Shown here: positions 1 to 6,765 of the stretch, one piece after another
Layout: the number at the start of each line of letters is the position of its first letter
Numbering within the stretch: position 1 is the first letter of the stretch
Origin: Pseudomonadota bacterium
GTDB lineage: Bacteria > Pseudomonadota > Gammaproteobacteria > Steroidobacterales > Steroidobacteraceae
NCBI GenBank assembly: GCA_023417315.1
Contig: JAEZFW010000086.1
Location: 1-19,377 of the forward strand
Direction: 5' to 3'
DNA length: 19,377 bases
The notes under the pieces: model-generated
The model's input: the letters and a program-made list of their open reading frames with translations, nothing else
Database searches by the model: none
What the model was told of the DNA's origin: nothing
Program-made: the position numbers and the translations under genes

Positions 1-243
1 GTCGGCGGTATTGTCGGCTGGCTGGCTAGCATCATCATGAAGCGCGATGCGCAGCAGGGCATCCTGCTCAACATCATCGTCGGCATCGTCGGCGCGTTCA
101 TCGGCGGCTGGCTGATCGGCCCGCTGCTCGGCGCCGGCTCGATCAACGACGGCATCACCGTCATGAGCTTCGTCGTCTCGCTGCTGGGTGCGATCATCCT
201 GCTGGCGATCGTCAACCTGTTCAAGCGTGGCAGCGTCCGCTGA
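1..243 (+). CDS. GlsB/YeaQ/YmgE family small membrane protein (5' end outside window)
   Basis: This is the 3' part of a gene open from base 1; about 80 residues are visible and the true start lies upstream. The visible protein is almost entirely hydrophobic and Gly-rich: a segment ending in ASIIMKRDAQQG, a central helix (LLNIIVGIVGAFIGGWLIGP) and a C-terminal helix (MSFVVSLLGAIILLAIVNLF), closed by a basic tail KRGSVR. This helix-KRD-helix-helix layout and Gly zipper pattern fit the small inner-membrane 'transglycosylase-associated' GlsB/YeaQ/YmgE family, which is often stress-linked but has no proven enzymatic role. It converges on xth and is separated from it by a strong hairpin. It belongs to the chromosome backbone rather than the island. 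An internal ATG at 37 exists, but the conserved first helix reads through upstream of it, so it is unlikely to be the start. Confidence 0.85.
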   Translation, partial: VGGIVGWLASIIMKRDAQQGILLNIIVGIVGAFIGGWLIGPLLGAGSINDGITVMSFVVSLLGAIILLAIVNLFKRGSVR

Positions 244-270
244 TCCGCGACACCACAGGTTGCAACGCGG

Positions 271-290
271 GGGCCCGGGATTCCGGGCCC
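271..290. terminator. Hairpin between convergent genes
   Basis: A perfect 8-bp inverted repeat, GGGCCCGG / CCGGGCCC, with a GATT loop lies 28 bases after the stop of the small membrane protein and just beyond the xth stop. Its position between two converging genes suggests a bidirectional terminator. The tail is only moderately T-rich (TCGTCGCTTCC) on the plus strand and not T-rich on the other, so the function is inferred from structure and place. Confidence 0.5.
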
Positions 291-306
291 TCGTCGCTTC
301 CGGGGT

Positions 307-1080
307 TCAGGACGCGAGCTGGACCCAGGCCGGGGCGTGGTCGCTGGGGCGTTCCCAGGTCCGCGGCTCGCGGTCGATCCCCGAGGCCCGCGCGCTGGCG
401 CGCAACGCGTCGGACACCAGGGTCAGGTCGATGCGCAGCCCGAGGTCGCGGCGGAAGGCCGCCTGGCGGTAGTCCCACCAGCTGAACACGCCCGCCTCCT
501 GGCTGTGCAGGCGGAACGCGTCGTGCAGGCCCAGGGCCAGCAGCGCACGCAGCGCGTCGCGCTCGGCGACCGAGGTCAGGATGTGCCCGTCGCCCCAGAC
601 CGCGGGGTCGTGCACGTCGCGTGCATCGGGCGCGATGTTGAAGTCGCCGAGCACCACCATCCGCGGATGCCGCGCCAGGTCGGCGGCCAGCCAGTCGCGC
701 ACCGCGGCCAGCCAGCGCAGCTTGTAGTCGTACTTCGGCGTGCCCACGTCCTGCCCGTTCACCACGTACAGGTTGACGATGCGCACGCCGTCGACGGTCG
801 CCGCGATCGCGCGCTTCTGTTCGTCCTCGAAGCCGGGGACGCCGACCTGCACGTCCTCGATGGCGCGCCCGCGCGCGAGGATGGCCACGCCGTTGTAGGT
901 CTTCTGCCCGCTGAACACGCTCCGGTAGCCGAGGGCGGCGAGCGCATCGTCGGGGAAGCGCGCGTCCTCGAGCTTGGTCTCCTGCAGGCCGACGACGTCG
1001 GGCGCGGCGGCGGCGAGCCACTGCTGCAGGTGCGGCAGGCGGACGTTGAGCGAGTTGACGTTCCAGCTGGCGATTTTCAT
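307..1080 (-). CDS. xth: Exodeoxyribonuclease III
   Basis: This 257-residue protein has the full exonuclease III/AP endonuclease signature of the endonuclease/exonuclease/phosphatase fold. It begins MKIASWNVNSLNVRLPHL with metal/substrate Asn7, carries LQETK with catalytic Glu34, TYNGVAIL near residue 61, GDFNIAP with Asp146 and Asn148, and ends with SDHAP (Asp247-His248). Length and motif order are typical of the family. The enzyme removes 3' blocking groups, cleaves abasic sites and degrades one strand of duplex DNA from the 3' end in base-excision repair. It is complete, on the opposite strand to the rest of the window, and looks like the last core gene before the island boundary. The start ATG fits the conserved N-terminus exactly. 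Confidence 0.96.
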   Translation of the reverse strand: MKIASWNVNSLNVRLPHLQQWLAAAAPDVVGLQETKLEDARFPDDALAALGYRSVFSGQKTYNGVAILARGRAIEDVQVGVPGFEDEQKRAIAATVDGVRIVNLYVVNGQDVGTPKYDYKLRWLAAVRDWLAADLARHPRMVVLGDFNIAPDARDVHDPAVWGDGHILTSVAERDALRALLALGLHDAFRLHSQEAGVFSWWDYRQAAFRRDLGLRIDLTLVSDALRASARASGIDREPRTWERPSDHAPAWVQLAS

Positions 1081-1092
1081 GCGTGACGTAAG

Positions 1093-1104
1093 ATTATGAT
1101 TTTA
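1093..1104 (-). promoter_or_regulatory. Possible -10 region of xth
   Basis: On the minus strand, two tandem -10-like hexamers, TAAAAT and CATAAT, lie 13-24 bases upstream of the xth ATG in a short AT-rich patch. No convincing -35 is seen at the right distance; it would fall close to the putative island edge. The call rests only on composition and position. Confidence 0.3.
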
Positions 1105-1133
1105 CTGGAAGTATATGGGCTAGAACGGATCAT

Positions 1134-1154
1134 GTACCCCCAGTGGTACCCCCA
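1134..1154. repeat. Tandem GTACCCCCA copies, possible island-end site
   Basis: GTACCCCCA occurs at 1134-1142 and again at 1146-1154, separated by GTG, in the gap between xth and the first island gene. On the other strand this reads TGGGGGTAC twice. From memory, such paired G5-TA motifs occur near the ends of islands moved by P4-type tyrosine integrases, where they may be arm-type binding sites. No integrase gene is present here, so the attachment-site reading is an inference. The remaining 200 bases up to 1356 show no gene I can support. Confidence 0.35.
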
Positions 1155-1356
1155 CATCTTCCCGCTGGAGGTCGGTTGTCATGTCGCGACGACGGGCGGC
1201 AGTGTCTGCACTTGCCCATGGTAGCCCGGCGGCCAAGCCTTGCCTTGCCTGCAAATCGTAAGTCAGGCCGATAACGGACCAGTTAGGGCGGTCGTGGCAT
1301 CCCACGGCTACCTACGCTCCCTCCTGTGCAACCACCAACCATCAGGAGATAGCGAC

Positions 1357-1599
1357 GTGACCCATGGCGACCCCATCCTCCGCCTCCACGAAGTCAGCTA
1401 CTTGTTGAGGCGCTCCGTCAGCTCGATCCATCGTGACCGCAAAGCGGGCACCTTTGCGCCGCATATCCAACTCGGCCCCAATTGTGTGGGCTGGCGCCTC
1501 AGCGCAATCAATGCATGGATTGATGCGCGTGAGCGCGGTGCGTCTGTGGGAAAGGGCGTACCGAAGCTGCCGCAGCGGCAGATCGGGCATAGGAGCTGA
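1357..1599 (+). CDS. AlpA-like helix-turn-helix regulator/excisionase
   Basis: An 80-residue DNA-binding protein. It begins with PILRLHEVSYLLRRSVSSIHR, followed by FAPHIQLGPNCVGWRLSAINAWIDAR. This is the AlpA/MerR-like winged-helix layout: 'RL.EV...LG.S.SSIYR', a short wing with the typical LGP..VGWR, then an 'I.AWI..R' helix. AlpA proteins act as excisionase-type factors or transcription activators on cryptic prophages and integrative islands. The GTG start at 1357 is chosen because AGGAGA (1344-1349) sits 7 bases upstream and the family similarity begins straight after it; an upstream ATG at 1240 would add unrelated sequence. It is the first gene of a three-gene run with the HTH protein at 1604 and the KfrA-like gene. 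It marks the block as island or plasmid DNA. Confidence 0.8.
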   Translation: MTHGDPILRLHEVSYLLRRSVSSIHRDRKAGTFAPHIQLGPNCVGWRLSAINAWIDARERGASVGKGVPKLPQRQIGHRS

Positions 1600-1603
1600 C
1601 GAC

Positions 1604-2440
1604 ATGTCGTACATCCACACAAAGCTCGCGTGGCAGCTGGATATCCCGTCCACCGACAAGCTTGTCCTGCTGGCCCTCTGCCATTTCGCAGACGAAGAGG
1701 GACACTGCTATCCCTCAGTGACCACGGTCGCCCGCATGGTGGGAATCACCAGACGACACTGCCAGCGTCTGATGAGCGAACTGATCGACCAGTCGTTCGT
1801 TGCTGTTGTCGGCAATGAGCGAGGTGGCGTACGGACCAGGGACTACATGCTCAGCTTGCCAGCTCTCAGGAAGGCAGCTGCCGGAATCGGTGAAAAACAG
1901 GTGTCGCCCGTGGCCAGTGTGACACCCCTCCGGGTGACATCCGCCCGCAAGCCCCGTGACACGCATGTCTCCCGAACTACCAGAAAGACCAACCAGTCTG
2001 AAACACCACCACCATCCGCGCAGGATGTCGAAGCGCTGGACTGGAGCTGCCTGCCGCTGTTCAGCGCAGCCGACAAGGTAGTAGTCGTCGAGCTGCTAGA
2101 GGCCATCGACCCGGAGTGCCGTCAGGATCTGGTCGACGAGCTTGGCGGAGCCCTGCGGGCCAACGCGATCCGTGGGCAGTGGCCAGGATGGCTACGAGCT
2201 GTGGCTCGCCGGGCGAAGGAGGGCGGATTCATGGCCAATCACGCGCTGGCCATCCAACAGGATCGCCGGCGCGCAGCGAGAGAAGTGGCCGAAGCCAAGA
2301 AGCGGCGTGCCCAGGCTGCTCGCCGTTCTGATCCCGCTGCGCACACGAGGAACCTCGCGGCGATGCGTGCTGTCATCGCGGAGCTTTCGAAGCCCTCCCT
2401 GACCAATGGCGTGCCTCGTGAGCCAGAGTCCGCAGCGTAG
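1604..2440 (+). CDS. Helix-turn-helix (HTH_36-type) replication-associated protein
   Basis: A 278-residue protein starting MSYIHTKLAWQLDIPSTDKL. The N-terminal third (about residues 8-85) is a winged-helix domain, with the helix-turn-helix at about 38-65 (SVTTVARMVGITRRHCQRLM). This is the pattern of the helix-turn-helix 36 family found in phage and plasmid replication proteins and in integrative-element regulators. The middle is a low-complexity linker rich in Thr, Ser and Arg. The C-terminal part (about 200-265) is a charged helix rich in Arg, Ala and Lys (AAREVAEAKKRRAQAARR). The start is supported by AGGAGC 7 bases upstream (1591-1596), which overlaps the end of the AlpA gene, so the two are probably coupled. 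Whether it initiates replication or only regulates the island cannot be told; no origin iterons are visible nearby. Confidence 0.7.
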   Translation: MSYIHTKLAWQLDIPSTDKLVLLALCHFADEEGHCYPSVTTVARMVGITRRHCQRLMSELIDQSFVAVVGNERGGVRTRDYMLSLPALRKAAAGIGEKQVSPVASVTPLRVTSARKPRDTHVSRTTRKTNQSETPPPSAQDVEALDWSCLPLFSAADKVVVVELLEAIDPECRQDLVDELGGALRANAIRGQWPGWLRAVARRAKEGGFMANHALAIQQDRRRAAREVAEAKKRRAQAARRSDPAAHTRNLAAMRAVIAELSKPSLTNGVPREPESAA

Positions 2441-2444
2441 TGCC

Positions 2445-2456
2445 GTAGCGCGCTAC
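2445..2456. promoter_or_regulatory. Perfect 12-bp palindrome, candidate KfrA operator
   Basis: GTAGCGCGCTAC is a perfect palindrome 22 bases upstream of the KfrA-like ATG, with a further GCGTAG half-site just before it at about 2435-2440. KfrA of IncP plasmids is an autorepressor that binds a palindromic operator at its own promoter, so this is the obvious candidate site. Binding itself is inferred. Confidence 0.45.
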
Positions 2457-2477
2457 AACAATCTACACGGAGCGAAC

Positions 2478-3089
2478 ATGGGCATCACAAGCGAGCAAAT
2501 CATGGCCGCCGCGGATGAGTTGCAGCGATCAGGGACGACTCCAACGCTGGTCGCTGTCAGGGAGATCCTTTGGGCCAAGGGATCGTTCTCGACCATCGCC
2601 CCGGTTATGGCGAAGTGGCGGGCTCGCAAGGCACAGACAGATGCCGTCAAGATCGGGATGCCGACTGCGTTTGCAGCGCGCATGAAGCAGCAGGCGGAAC
2701 ACGCATGGGCCGATGCTCTGAGCGTCGCAGAGGAGACAGTCGCCAGCGAGCGCGATGCGCTTCGCACGGCGCGAAAGGACCTCGAAGCCGAACGGGTCGT
2801 GATGGCTTCACTGCTGGATCAAGCTGGTATCCGGTTGGAGGAAGCCGAAGCCAACCAGGTTGGACTTGAGTCGCGGAGCGAGGCCTTGATCGATCAGGCC
2901 GCTACCGCAAAGGCCGAACTATCTGCTGCCGGAGCGCGGTTGGACGAGCGCGAGAGAGCGCTCAACGCAGAACGGGCAGAGCGGCAGTCGGTGCACGACT
3001 CTCTCACCCAAGCGCGTGAACGATTGGCGCAGCTCGAGGAGGCTCTCCGAGCTGGTAAAGATCAATCCCGCCGCTCATGCGATGAATGA
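2478..3089 (+). CDS. KfrA-like DNA-binding coiled-coil protein
   Basis: A 203-residue protein with two parts. Residues 1-75 match the KfrA N-terminal DNA-binding domain: 'ITSEQIMAAADEL...G..PTLVAVRE.L..GSFSTIAPVMAKWR' has the usual helix pattern and the conserved GS..TI..... W element. Residues about 75-197 are a nearly continuous coiled coil rich in Ala, Glu, Arg and Gln. KfrA proteins are nucleoid-like plasmid proteins that repress their own promoter and help plasmid stability or partition; the length here is shorter than the IncP protein, whose coil is longer. ATG 2478 is preferred because GGAG (2469-2472) precedes it and the domain starts immediately; TTG or GTG starts upstream would overlap the previous gene. 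It is last in the three-gene control operon and converges on the orphan at 3132-3431. Confidence 0.8.
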   Translation: MGITSEQIMAAADELQRSGTTPTLVAVREILWAKGSFSTIAPVMAKWRARKAQTDAVKIGMPTAFAARMKQQAEHAWADALSVAEETVASERDALRTARKDLEAERVVMASLLDQAGIRLEEAEANQVGLESRSEALIDQAATAKAELSAAGARLDERERALNAERAERQSVHDSLTQARERLAQLEEALRAGKDQSRRSCDE

Positions 3090-3131
3090 CGGTCCGCCAG
3101 ATGCCGTCGCTTGAGGATTTGTCTCCAGCGA

Positions 3132-3431
3132 TCATTCGTCCTCGGCTACCGTCCACCTAGAAGCTGCGGGTAGCAATCCGACCCGCTTGGCGTAATGGGC
3201 AGCCGCCTGCCTGCTCCGAAATACGATCGGCCGTGGCATCGACCACCAGGTTGGCCGCAACAGGCCCGGTGCATCCAGAAGCTCTTGCTCCAGCAAACGG
3301 TTGAAGCCTCTCCCGCGGAGCAAAAGGCCCCATGTCTTGCCATCTTCAAGTTGAGCTGGCTCTACGCTTCTCACCAAGCCCACCAGCTTGGCGAGCTGCG
3401 CGCACGGTTGACTGATCAGGCGGGCTTGCAT
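3132..3431 (-). CDS. Hypothetical island protein, 99 aa
   Basis: I do not recognise this 99-residue protein (begins MQARLISQPCAQLAKLVGLV, ends SRWTVAEDE). It has no membrane segment or signal peptide. Its predicted secondary structure is mixed, with a Trp/Arg-rich centre (KTWGLLLRGRGFN, LLRPTWWSMPRPIVFRSR). The ATG at 3431 is chosen over longer versions because AGGAGA sits 5 bases upstream, while the extra N-terminal residues of the longer frame look unordered. It converges on the KfrA-like gene and is divergent from the XRE gene across a 154-base region full of inverted repeats. A short upstream frame (3416-3463) overlaps its start and could couple or modulate its translation. Confidence 0.55.
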   Translation of the reverse strand: MQARLISQPCAQLAKLVGLVRSVEPAQLEDGKTWGLLLRGRGFNRLLEQELLDAPGLLRPTWWSMPRPIVFRSRQAAAHYAKRVGLLPAASRWTVAEDE

Positions 3432-3463
3432 GGCGATCTCCTTCGGGCTGGAACAATCAGCAT
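3416..3463 (-). other. Possible 15-codon upstream ORF
   Basis: On the minus strand an ATG at 3463 has an excellent ribosome-binding site (AAGGAGG just upstream). It opens a 15-codon frame, MLIVPARRRSPCKPA, whose TGA overlaps the start region of the 99-aa gene in another frame. Such an arrangement can couple or attenuate translation. It may equally be chance, since only the Shine-Dalgarno match supports it. Confidence 0.3.
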
Positions 3464-3480
3464 TGCCCCTCCTTGGCCGG

Positions 3481-3509
3481 CGCCAAAGTTGGCGGGACAT
3501 TGTTCCGCC
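3481..3509. promoter_or_regulatory. Overlapping inverted repeats in divergent promoter region
   Basis: CGCCAA-AG-TTGGCG (3481-3494) is a perfect inverted repeat. Its right arm is shared with GGCGGGAC-ATT-GTTCCGCC (3491-3509), which pairs with a single G-T mismatch. The two are mutually exclusive as hairpins. They lie between the divergent 99-aa gene and the XRE gene, and could be operators or an RNA switch in the leader of the minus-strand gene. Function is not established. Confidence 0.35.
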
Positions 3510-3529
3510 GCAAGGTGTGCCTGCAATAT

Positions 3530-3585
3530 TTGACGCACACATCAAAATTGGTCGAATCTTGGTCGTTTCTTGATGGATACATCAA
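3530..3585 (+). promoter_or_regulatory. Promoter/operator of the XRE-helicase operon
   Basis: A -35-like TTGACG lies at 3530-3535, with only a weak -10 candidate (GAATCT, 3554-3559). The inverted repeat TTGATG-GATA-CATCAA (3570-3585) ends one base before the XRE start codon, where a Shine-Dalgarno sequence would be expected and none is visible. A second half-site, ACATCAA, occurs at 3539-3545, exactly 40 bases (about four helical turns) before the ACATCAA of the palindrome. The layout suggests autorepression by the XRE protein, which could block both transcription and translation. Confidence 0.45.
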
Positions 3586-3864
3586 ATGCAGACGCTCCTC
3601 GACCTCGGCCACGCCCTCTCTGCGCGCCGCCGCAAGCTTGGCCTCAAGCAAGGCGATGTCGCCCGGCAGGCCGGTCTTGCACAGGAGACCCTCTCCAGGC
3701 TCGAACGTGGCCGCTGCGCCGAGTTCGGAACCCGCAAGCTGCTTGCGGTACTGTCCGTACTGGGGATGGAGCTGGCCTTCGCCGAATCCGTGCCGTCGGG
3801 GTCGCTGGACGACCTTCGGCGCGAGCGAGGCGGCCAGCAGGGGTTCGGAGCAGGGGAAGGATGA
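3586..3864 (+). CDS. XRE-family (HipB-like) transcriptional regulator
   Basis: A 92-residue protein with one Cro/C1-type helix-turn-helix at about residues 22-42 (GDVARQAGLAQETLSRLERG), followed by FGTRKLLAVLSVLGMELAFAE. That continuation is typical of HipB-like regulators, where a short beta strand follows the helix bundle. It has no toxin partner of HipA type. Its TGA overlaps the ATG of the SNF2 helicase gene (ATGA at 3861-3864), so the two are translationally coupled and the protein is the likely switch of the defence operon. The start codon follows directly on a palindrome, with no Shine-Dalgarno sequence in sight. The C-terminal 20 residues are charged and probably disordered. Confidence 0.85.
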   Translation: MQTLLDLGHALSARRRKLGLKQGDVARQAGLAQETLSRLERGRCAEFGTRKLLAVLSVLGMELAFAESVPSGSLDDLRRERGGQQGFGAGEG

Positions 3865-6737
3865 TCGAGACAACGGATATCCAGGCGAAATACTTCGCTT
3901 GGGAGCTCACGCGTCGCCGTCGCGGCGGCGATCTGGATCGCATTGGCCAGGCGCTGTTCGACGCCGCTGTCGACCTCAACCCACACCAGATCGAAGCTGC
4001 GCTCTTCGCGCTGCAGAATCCGCTGTCCAAGGGCGTGCTGCTGGCCGACGAAGTCGGTCTGGGTAAGACCATCGAGGCCGCACTGGTTCTCGGGCAGTAC
4101 TGGGCCGAGCGGCGGCGTCGCCTGCTGGTGATCTGTCCGGCATCCCTGCGCAAGCAGTGGGCCACGGAGCTGGCCGAGAAATTCCACTTGCCGACCCAGG
4201 TGCTCGACACCAGGACGATGGCGCAGGCGCGCAGGGACGGCATCTACAACCCGCTCGACCAGGACGTGATCAGCATTGTGTCCTTCGGCTTCGCAGCGCG
4301 GATGGAGCGTGCCATCGGCGCCATTCGCTGGGATCTGGCGGTCATCGACGAAGCCCACAAGCTGCGCAACGCCTACCGCGAGAGCCACCGCACCGGCCAG
4401 GCCATCAAGCGCGGCCTGGCGGGCGTGCGCAAGGTGCTTCTGACCGCCACGCCGCTGCAGAACTCCCTGCTGGAGCTGTACGGGCTGTCGACGATCATCG
4501 ACGACCACCTGTTCGGCGACCGCGTCAGCTTCCGCACCCGTTTCATGCGTGGTGATGCCGCCATTCCCGCCCTGCGGGCGCGGCTTGAAGACTTCTCCAA
4601 GCGCACCCTGCGCCGCGACGTGCTGGAGTACGTGCAGTACACCGAACGCAAGCCGCTGACCTTTCCCTTCACGCCGGGCGAAGACGAACAGCGGGTCTAC
4701 GACCTGGTGTCCGGCTACCTCCTCCGCGATGACAGCTACGGCGTTCCCACGCGCCAGCGGCACCTGGTCGGGCTGATCCTGCGCAAGCTGCTGGCCTCGT
4801 CCACAGAGGCGGTCGTGGCCACGCTGGAGGTCATCCTGGCCCGCCTGCGTCGGCTCGAGGACAGCCAGGCCGAGCAGGACGACTGGATCTCCCGCCTGGT
4901 CGAAGACGAAGAGCTCGATGCCGACCTGCTCGACGAGGAGGAAGACGAGCGCGCTTCGGACGAAGACGCTGACCCCGAGGCGGAAACGCAGGTCGACCCT
5001 GCCAAGCTGCGTGCGGAAATCCTCGAGCTGGAGCAATACCTGCTGATCGCACGCGGCGTGCGTGAAGACCAGAAGTCACACGCCCTGCTGAAGGCGCTGG
5101 ACACCGGTTTCGACCGCATGGCCGCCATCGCCGCTGCACGCAAGGCGGTCGTCTTCACCGAATCCGTCCGCACCCAGGACTACCTCGCCCGCTTCCTGGA
5201 AGCACCCGGGCACGCCGGCCGCGTTGTGAAGTTCCGCGGCCGGGCCACCGATCCCGGGCTCAATGGCATCTACCAGCGTTGGCTTGCCCCCCATCAGGGC
5301 ACCGACCGGGTGCCCGGCAGTCCCGCGATCGATCGCCGTACCGCCGTCATCGACCACTTCCGGGACCAGGCCGACATCCTGATCGCCACCGAGGCCGGCG
5401 CCGAGGGCATCAATCTGCAGTTCTGCTCCCTGGTGGTGAACTACGACCTGCCCTGGAACCCGCAGCGGGTCGAGCAGCGCATCGGCCGCTGCCACCGCTA
5501 CGGCCAGAAGCACGACGTGGTGGTGGTGAACTTCGCCAACCAGCGCAACGCCGCCGACCTGCGCGTGCTGGAGCTGCTGTCGGAGAAGTTCCACCTGTTC
5601 GACGGCGTATTCGGCGCCTCTGACGAGATCCTGGGCCGCATCGAATCGAGCGTGGGCATCGAGCGCCAGATCGCGGAAATCTACGAAACCTGCCGGACAC
5701 CGGCCGAGATCGATGCCGCCTTTGCCCGCCTGCGCAGTGGTCTGGAAGACCAGATTGCCGAGCGTATGCGTGAGACCGAAGAAGCCCTGTTGGCCAGGTT
5801 CGACGCCGGTGTGGTCGAGCGCCTGCGCCTGCATCGTGACGAGGCCATCGTCCAGCTCGACCGCATCAGTCGACTGTTCTGGCGTCTGACCCGGCACGAG
5901 CTGGATGGTGCTGCTGCGTTCGACGACCAGACGCTGTCCTTCGACCTGCGCTCGTCGCCGACGCCGGAAGCCGAGGCCGGCCGCTACCACCTGATCCGCA
6001 AGGGCCAGCCGCTGCCCGAAGACGGCCACGTCTACCGCCTCAGCCACCCCTTGGGCGAGCACGTGCTGGATGCCGGCAGGCGCCACGACACCCCGCTTGG
6101 AGAAGTCACCTTCACGTTGGCGGGCGCGCCACAGCGCATCGCCGTGCTGGAACAGTTGCCCAGCCGTTCGGGCTGGCTGGAACTGAACCTGCTGGAGCTG
6201 GAGAGTTTCCAGCTCGAAGAGCACCTCGTCTTCAGCGCCCAGGCCGACGACGGGCAATGGCTGGATGCCGAAGCCTGCCAGCGACTTCTGGAGCTGCCGG
6301 GCCGCGCCAACGCCCGTCCGCCCGCGATGGACACGTTGCCGCCCAACTTCGACGCCAACGTCCGCCGGCAGATCGAGGCGGCTCTGGCCAGGGCGCTGGA
6401 AGAGAACAACGCCTACTTCCACGCCGAGCGCGAACGGCTCGACCAGTGGGCCGAAGACAAGCTGCTGTCCGCCGAACAGGCCATGCACGACACCAAGGCC
6501 CGCCTGAAGGACGCCAAGCGCCGAGCACGGGCTGCGGCGACTGTGGAAGAACAGGCCGCCATCCAGGAGGAGATCAAGCTCCTGGAGCGTCAGCAGCGCC
6601 GCCAGCGGCAGGAGATCTTCGACGTGGAAGACGAGATCGAAGCCAAGCGCGATGCGCTGATTGCCGCCCTGGAGCGCCGGTTGAACCAGCGCAGCCACAG
6701 CGTTCCCCTGTTCAGGATCAGATGGTCGATCGTCTGA
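3861..6737 (+). CDS. SNF2-family DEAD/DEAH-box helicase
   Basis: A 958-residue ATP-dependent DNA translocase. The N-terminal RecA domain has DEVGLGKT (Walker A, 63-70), CPASLRKQW (motif Ia, about 92-100), DEAH (Walker B, 163-166) and LTATPLQNSL (motif III, about 194-203). The C-terminal RecA domain has an EAGAEGINLQF motif V and QRIGRCHRYGQ motif VI (about 538-548) with the arginine finger. A strongly acidic insert (about 346-378) separates the two halves. A basic/acidic coiled coil (about 833-945) leads to the end, LFRIRWSIV. No nuclease domain is seen. ATG 3861 overlaps the XRE stop; the longer frame upstream overlaps the whole regulator gene and is rejected. Related helicases occur as DrmD-type or RapA-like subunits in defence operons. 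Here it precedes Abi and type III restriction genes, suggesting it moves along or remodels invading DNA. Confidence 0.9.
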   Translation: MIETTDIQAKYFAWELTRRRRGGDLDRIGQALFDAAVDLNPHQIEAALFALQNPLSKGVLLADEVGLGKTIEAALVLGQYWAERRRRLLVICPASLRKQWATELAEKFHLPTQVLDTRTMAQARRDGIYNPLDQDVISIVSFGFAARMERAIGAIRWDLAVIDEAHKLRNAYRESHRTGQAIKRGLAGVRKVLLTATPLQNSLLELYGLSTIIDDHLFGDRVSFRTRFMRGDAAIPALRARLEDFSKRTLRRDVLEYVQYTERKPLTFPFTPGEDEQRVYDLVSGYLLRDDSYGVPTRQRHLVGLILRKLLASSTEAVVATLEVILARLRRLEDSQAEQDDWISRLVEDEELDADLLDEEEDERASDEDADPEAETQVDPAKLRAEILELEQYLLIARGVREDQKSHALLKALDTGFDRMAAIAAARKAVVFTESVRTQDYLARFLEAPGHAGRVVKFRGRATDPGLNGIYQRWLAPHQGTDRVPGSPAIDRRTAVIDHFRDQADILIATEAGAEGINLQFCSLVVNYDLPWNPQRVEQRIGRCHRYGQKHDVVVVNFANQRNAADLRVLELLSEKFHLFDGVFGASDEILGRIESSVGIERQIAEIYETCRTPAEIDAAFARLRSGLEDQIAERMRETEEALLARFDAGVVERLRLHRDEAIVQLDRISRLFWRLTRHELDGAAAFDDQTLSFDLRSSPTPEAEAGRYHLIRKGQPLPEDGHVYRLSHPLGEHVLDAGRRHDTPLGEVTFTLAGAPQRIAVLEQLPSRSGWLELNLLELESFQLEEHLVFSAQADDGQWLDAEACQRLLELPGRANARPPAMDTLPPNFDANVRRQIEAALARALEENNAYFHAERERLDQWAEDKLLSAEQAMHDTKARLKDAKRRARAAATVEEQAAIQEEIKLLERQQRRQRQEIFDVEDEIEAKRDALIAALERRLNQRSHSVPLFRIRWSIV

Positions 6738-6749
6738 ATGTAATATGCA

Positions 6750-6765
6750 AAGTGATACATCACTT
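6750..6765. promoter_or_regulatory. Inverted-repeat operator of the AbiE-like operon
   Basis: AAGTGAT-AC-ATCACTT is a perfect 7-bp inverted repeat (6750-6765). With one extra A, the flanking bases extend the similarity to TGCAA...TTGCA. It overlaps the -35 element of the promoter below and lies in a distinctly AT-rich gap after the helicase gene. AbiEi antitoxins are known to repress their own operon through inverted repeats in the promoter, so this is the expected kind of site. Confidence 0.5.

Noticed and set aside
3570..3860. N-terminal extension of the SNF2 helicase to a TTG at 3570
   Set aside because: It overlaps the entire XRE gene and is Arg/Pro-rich noise; ATG 3861 with the ATGA overlap fits the family N-terminus.
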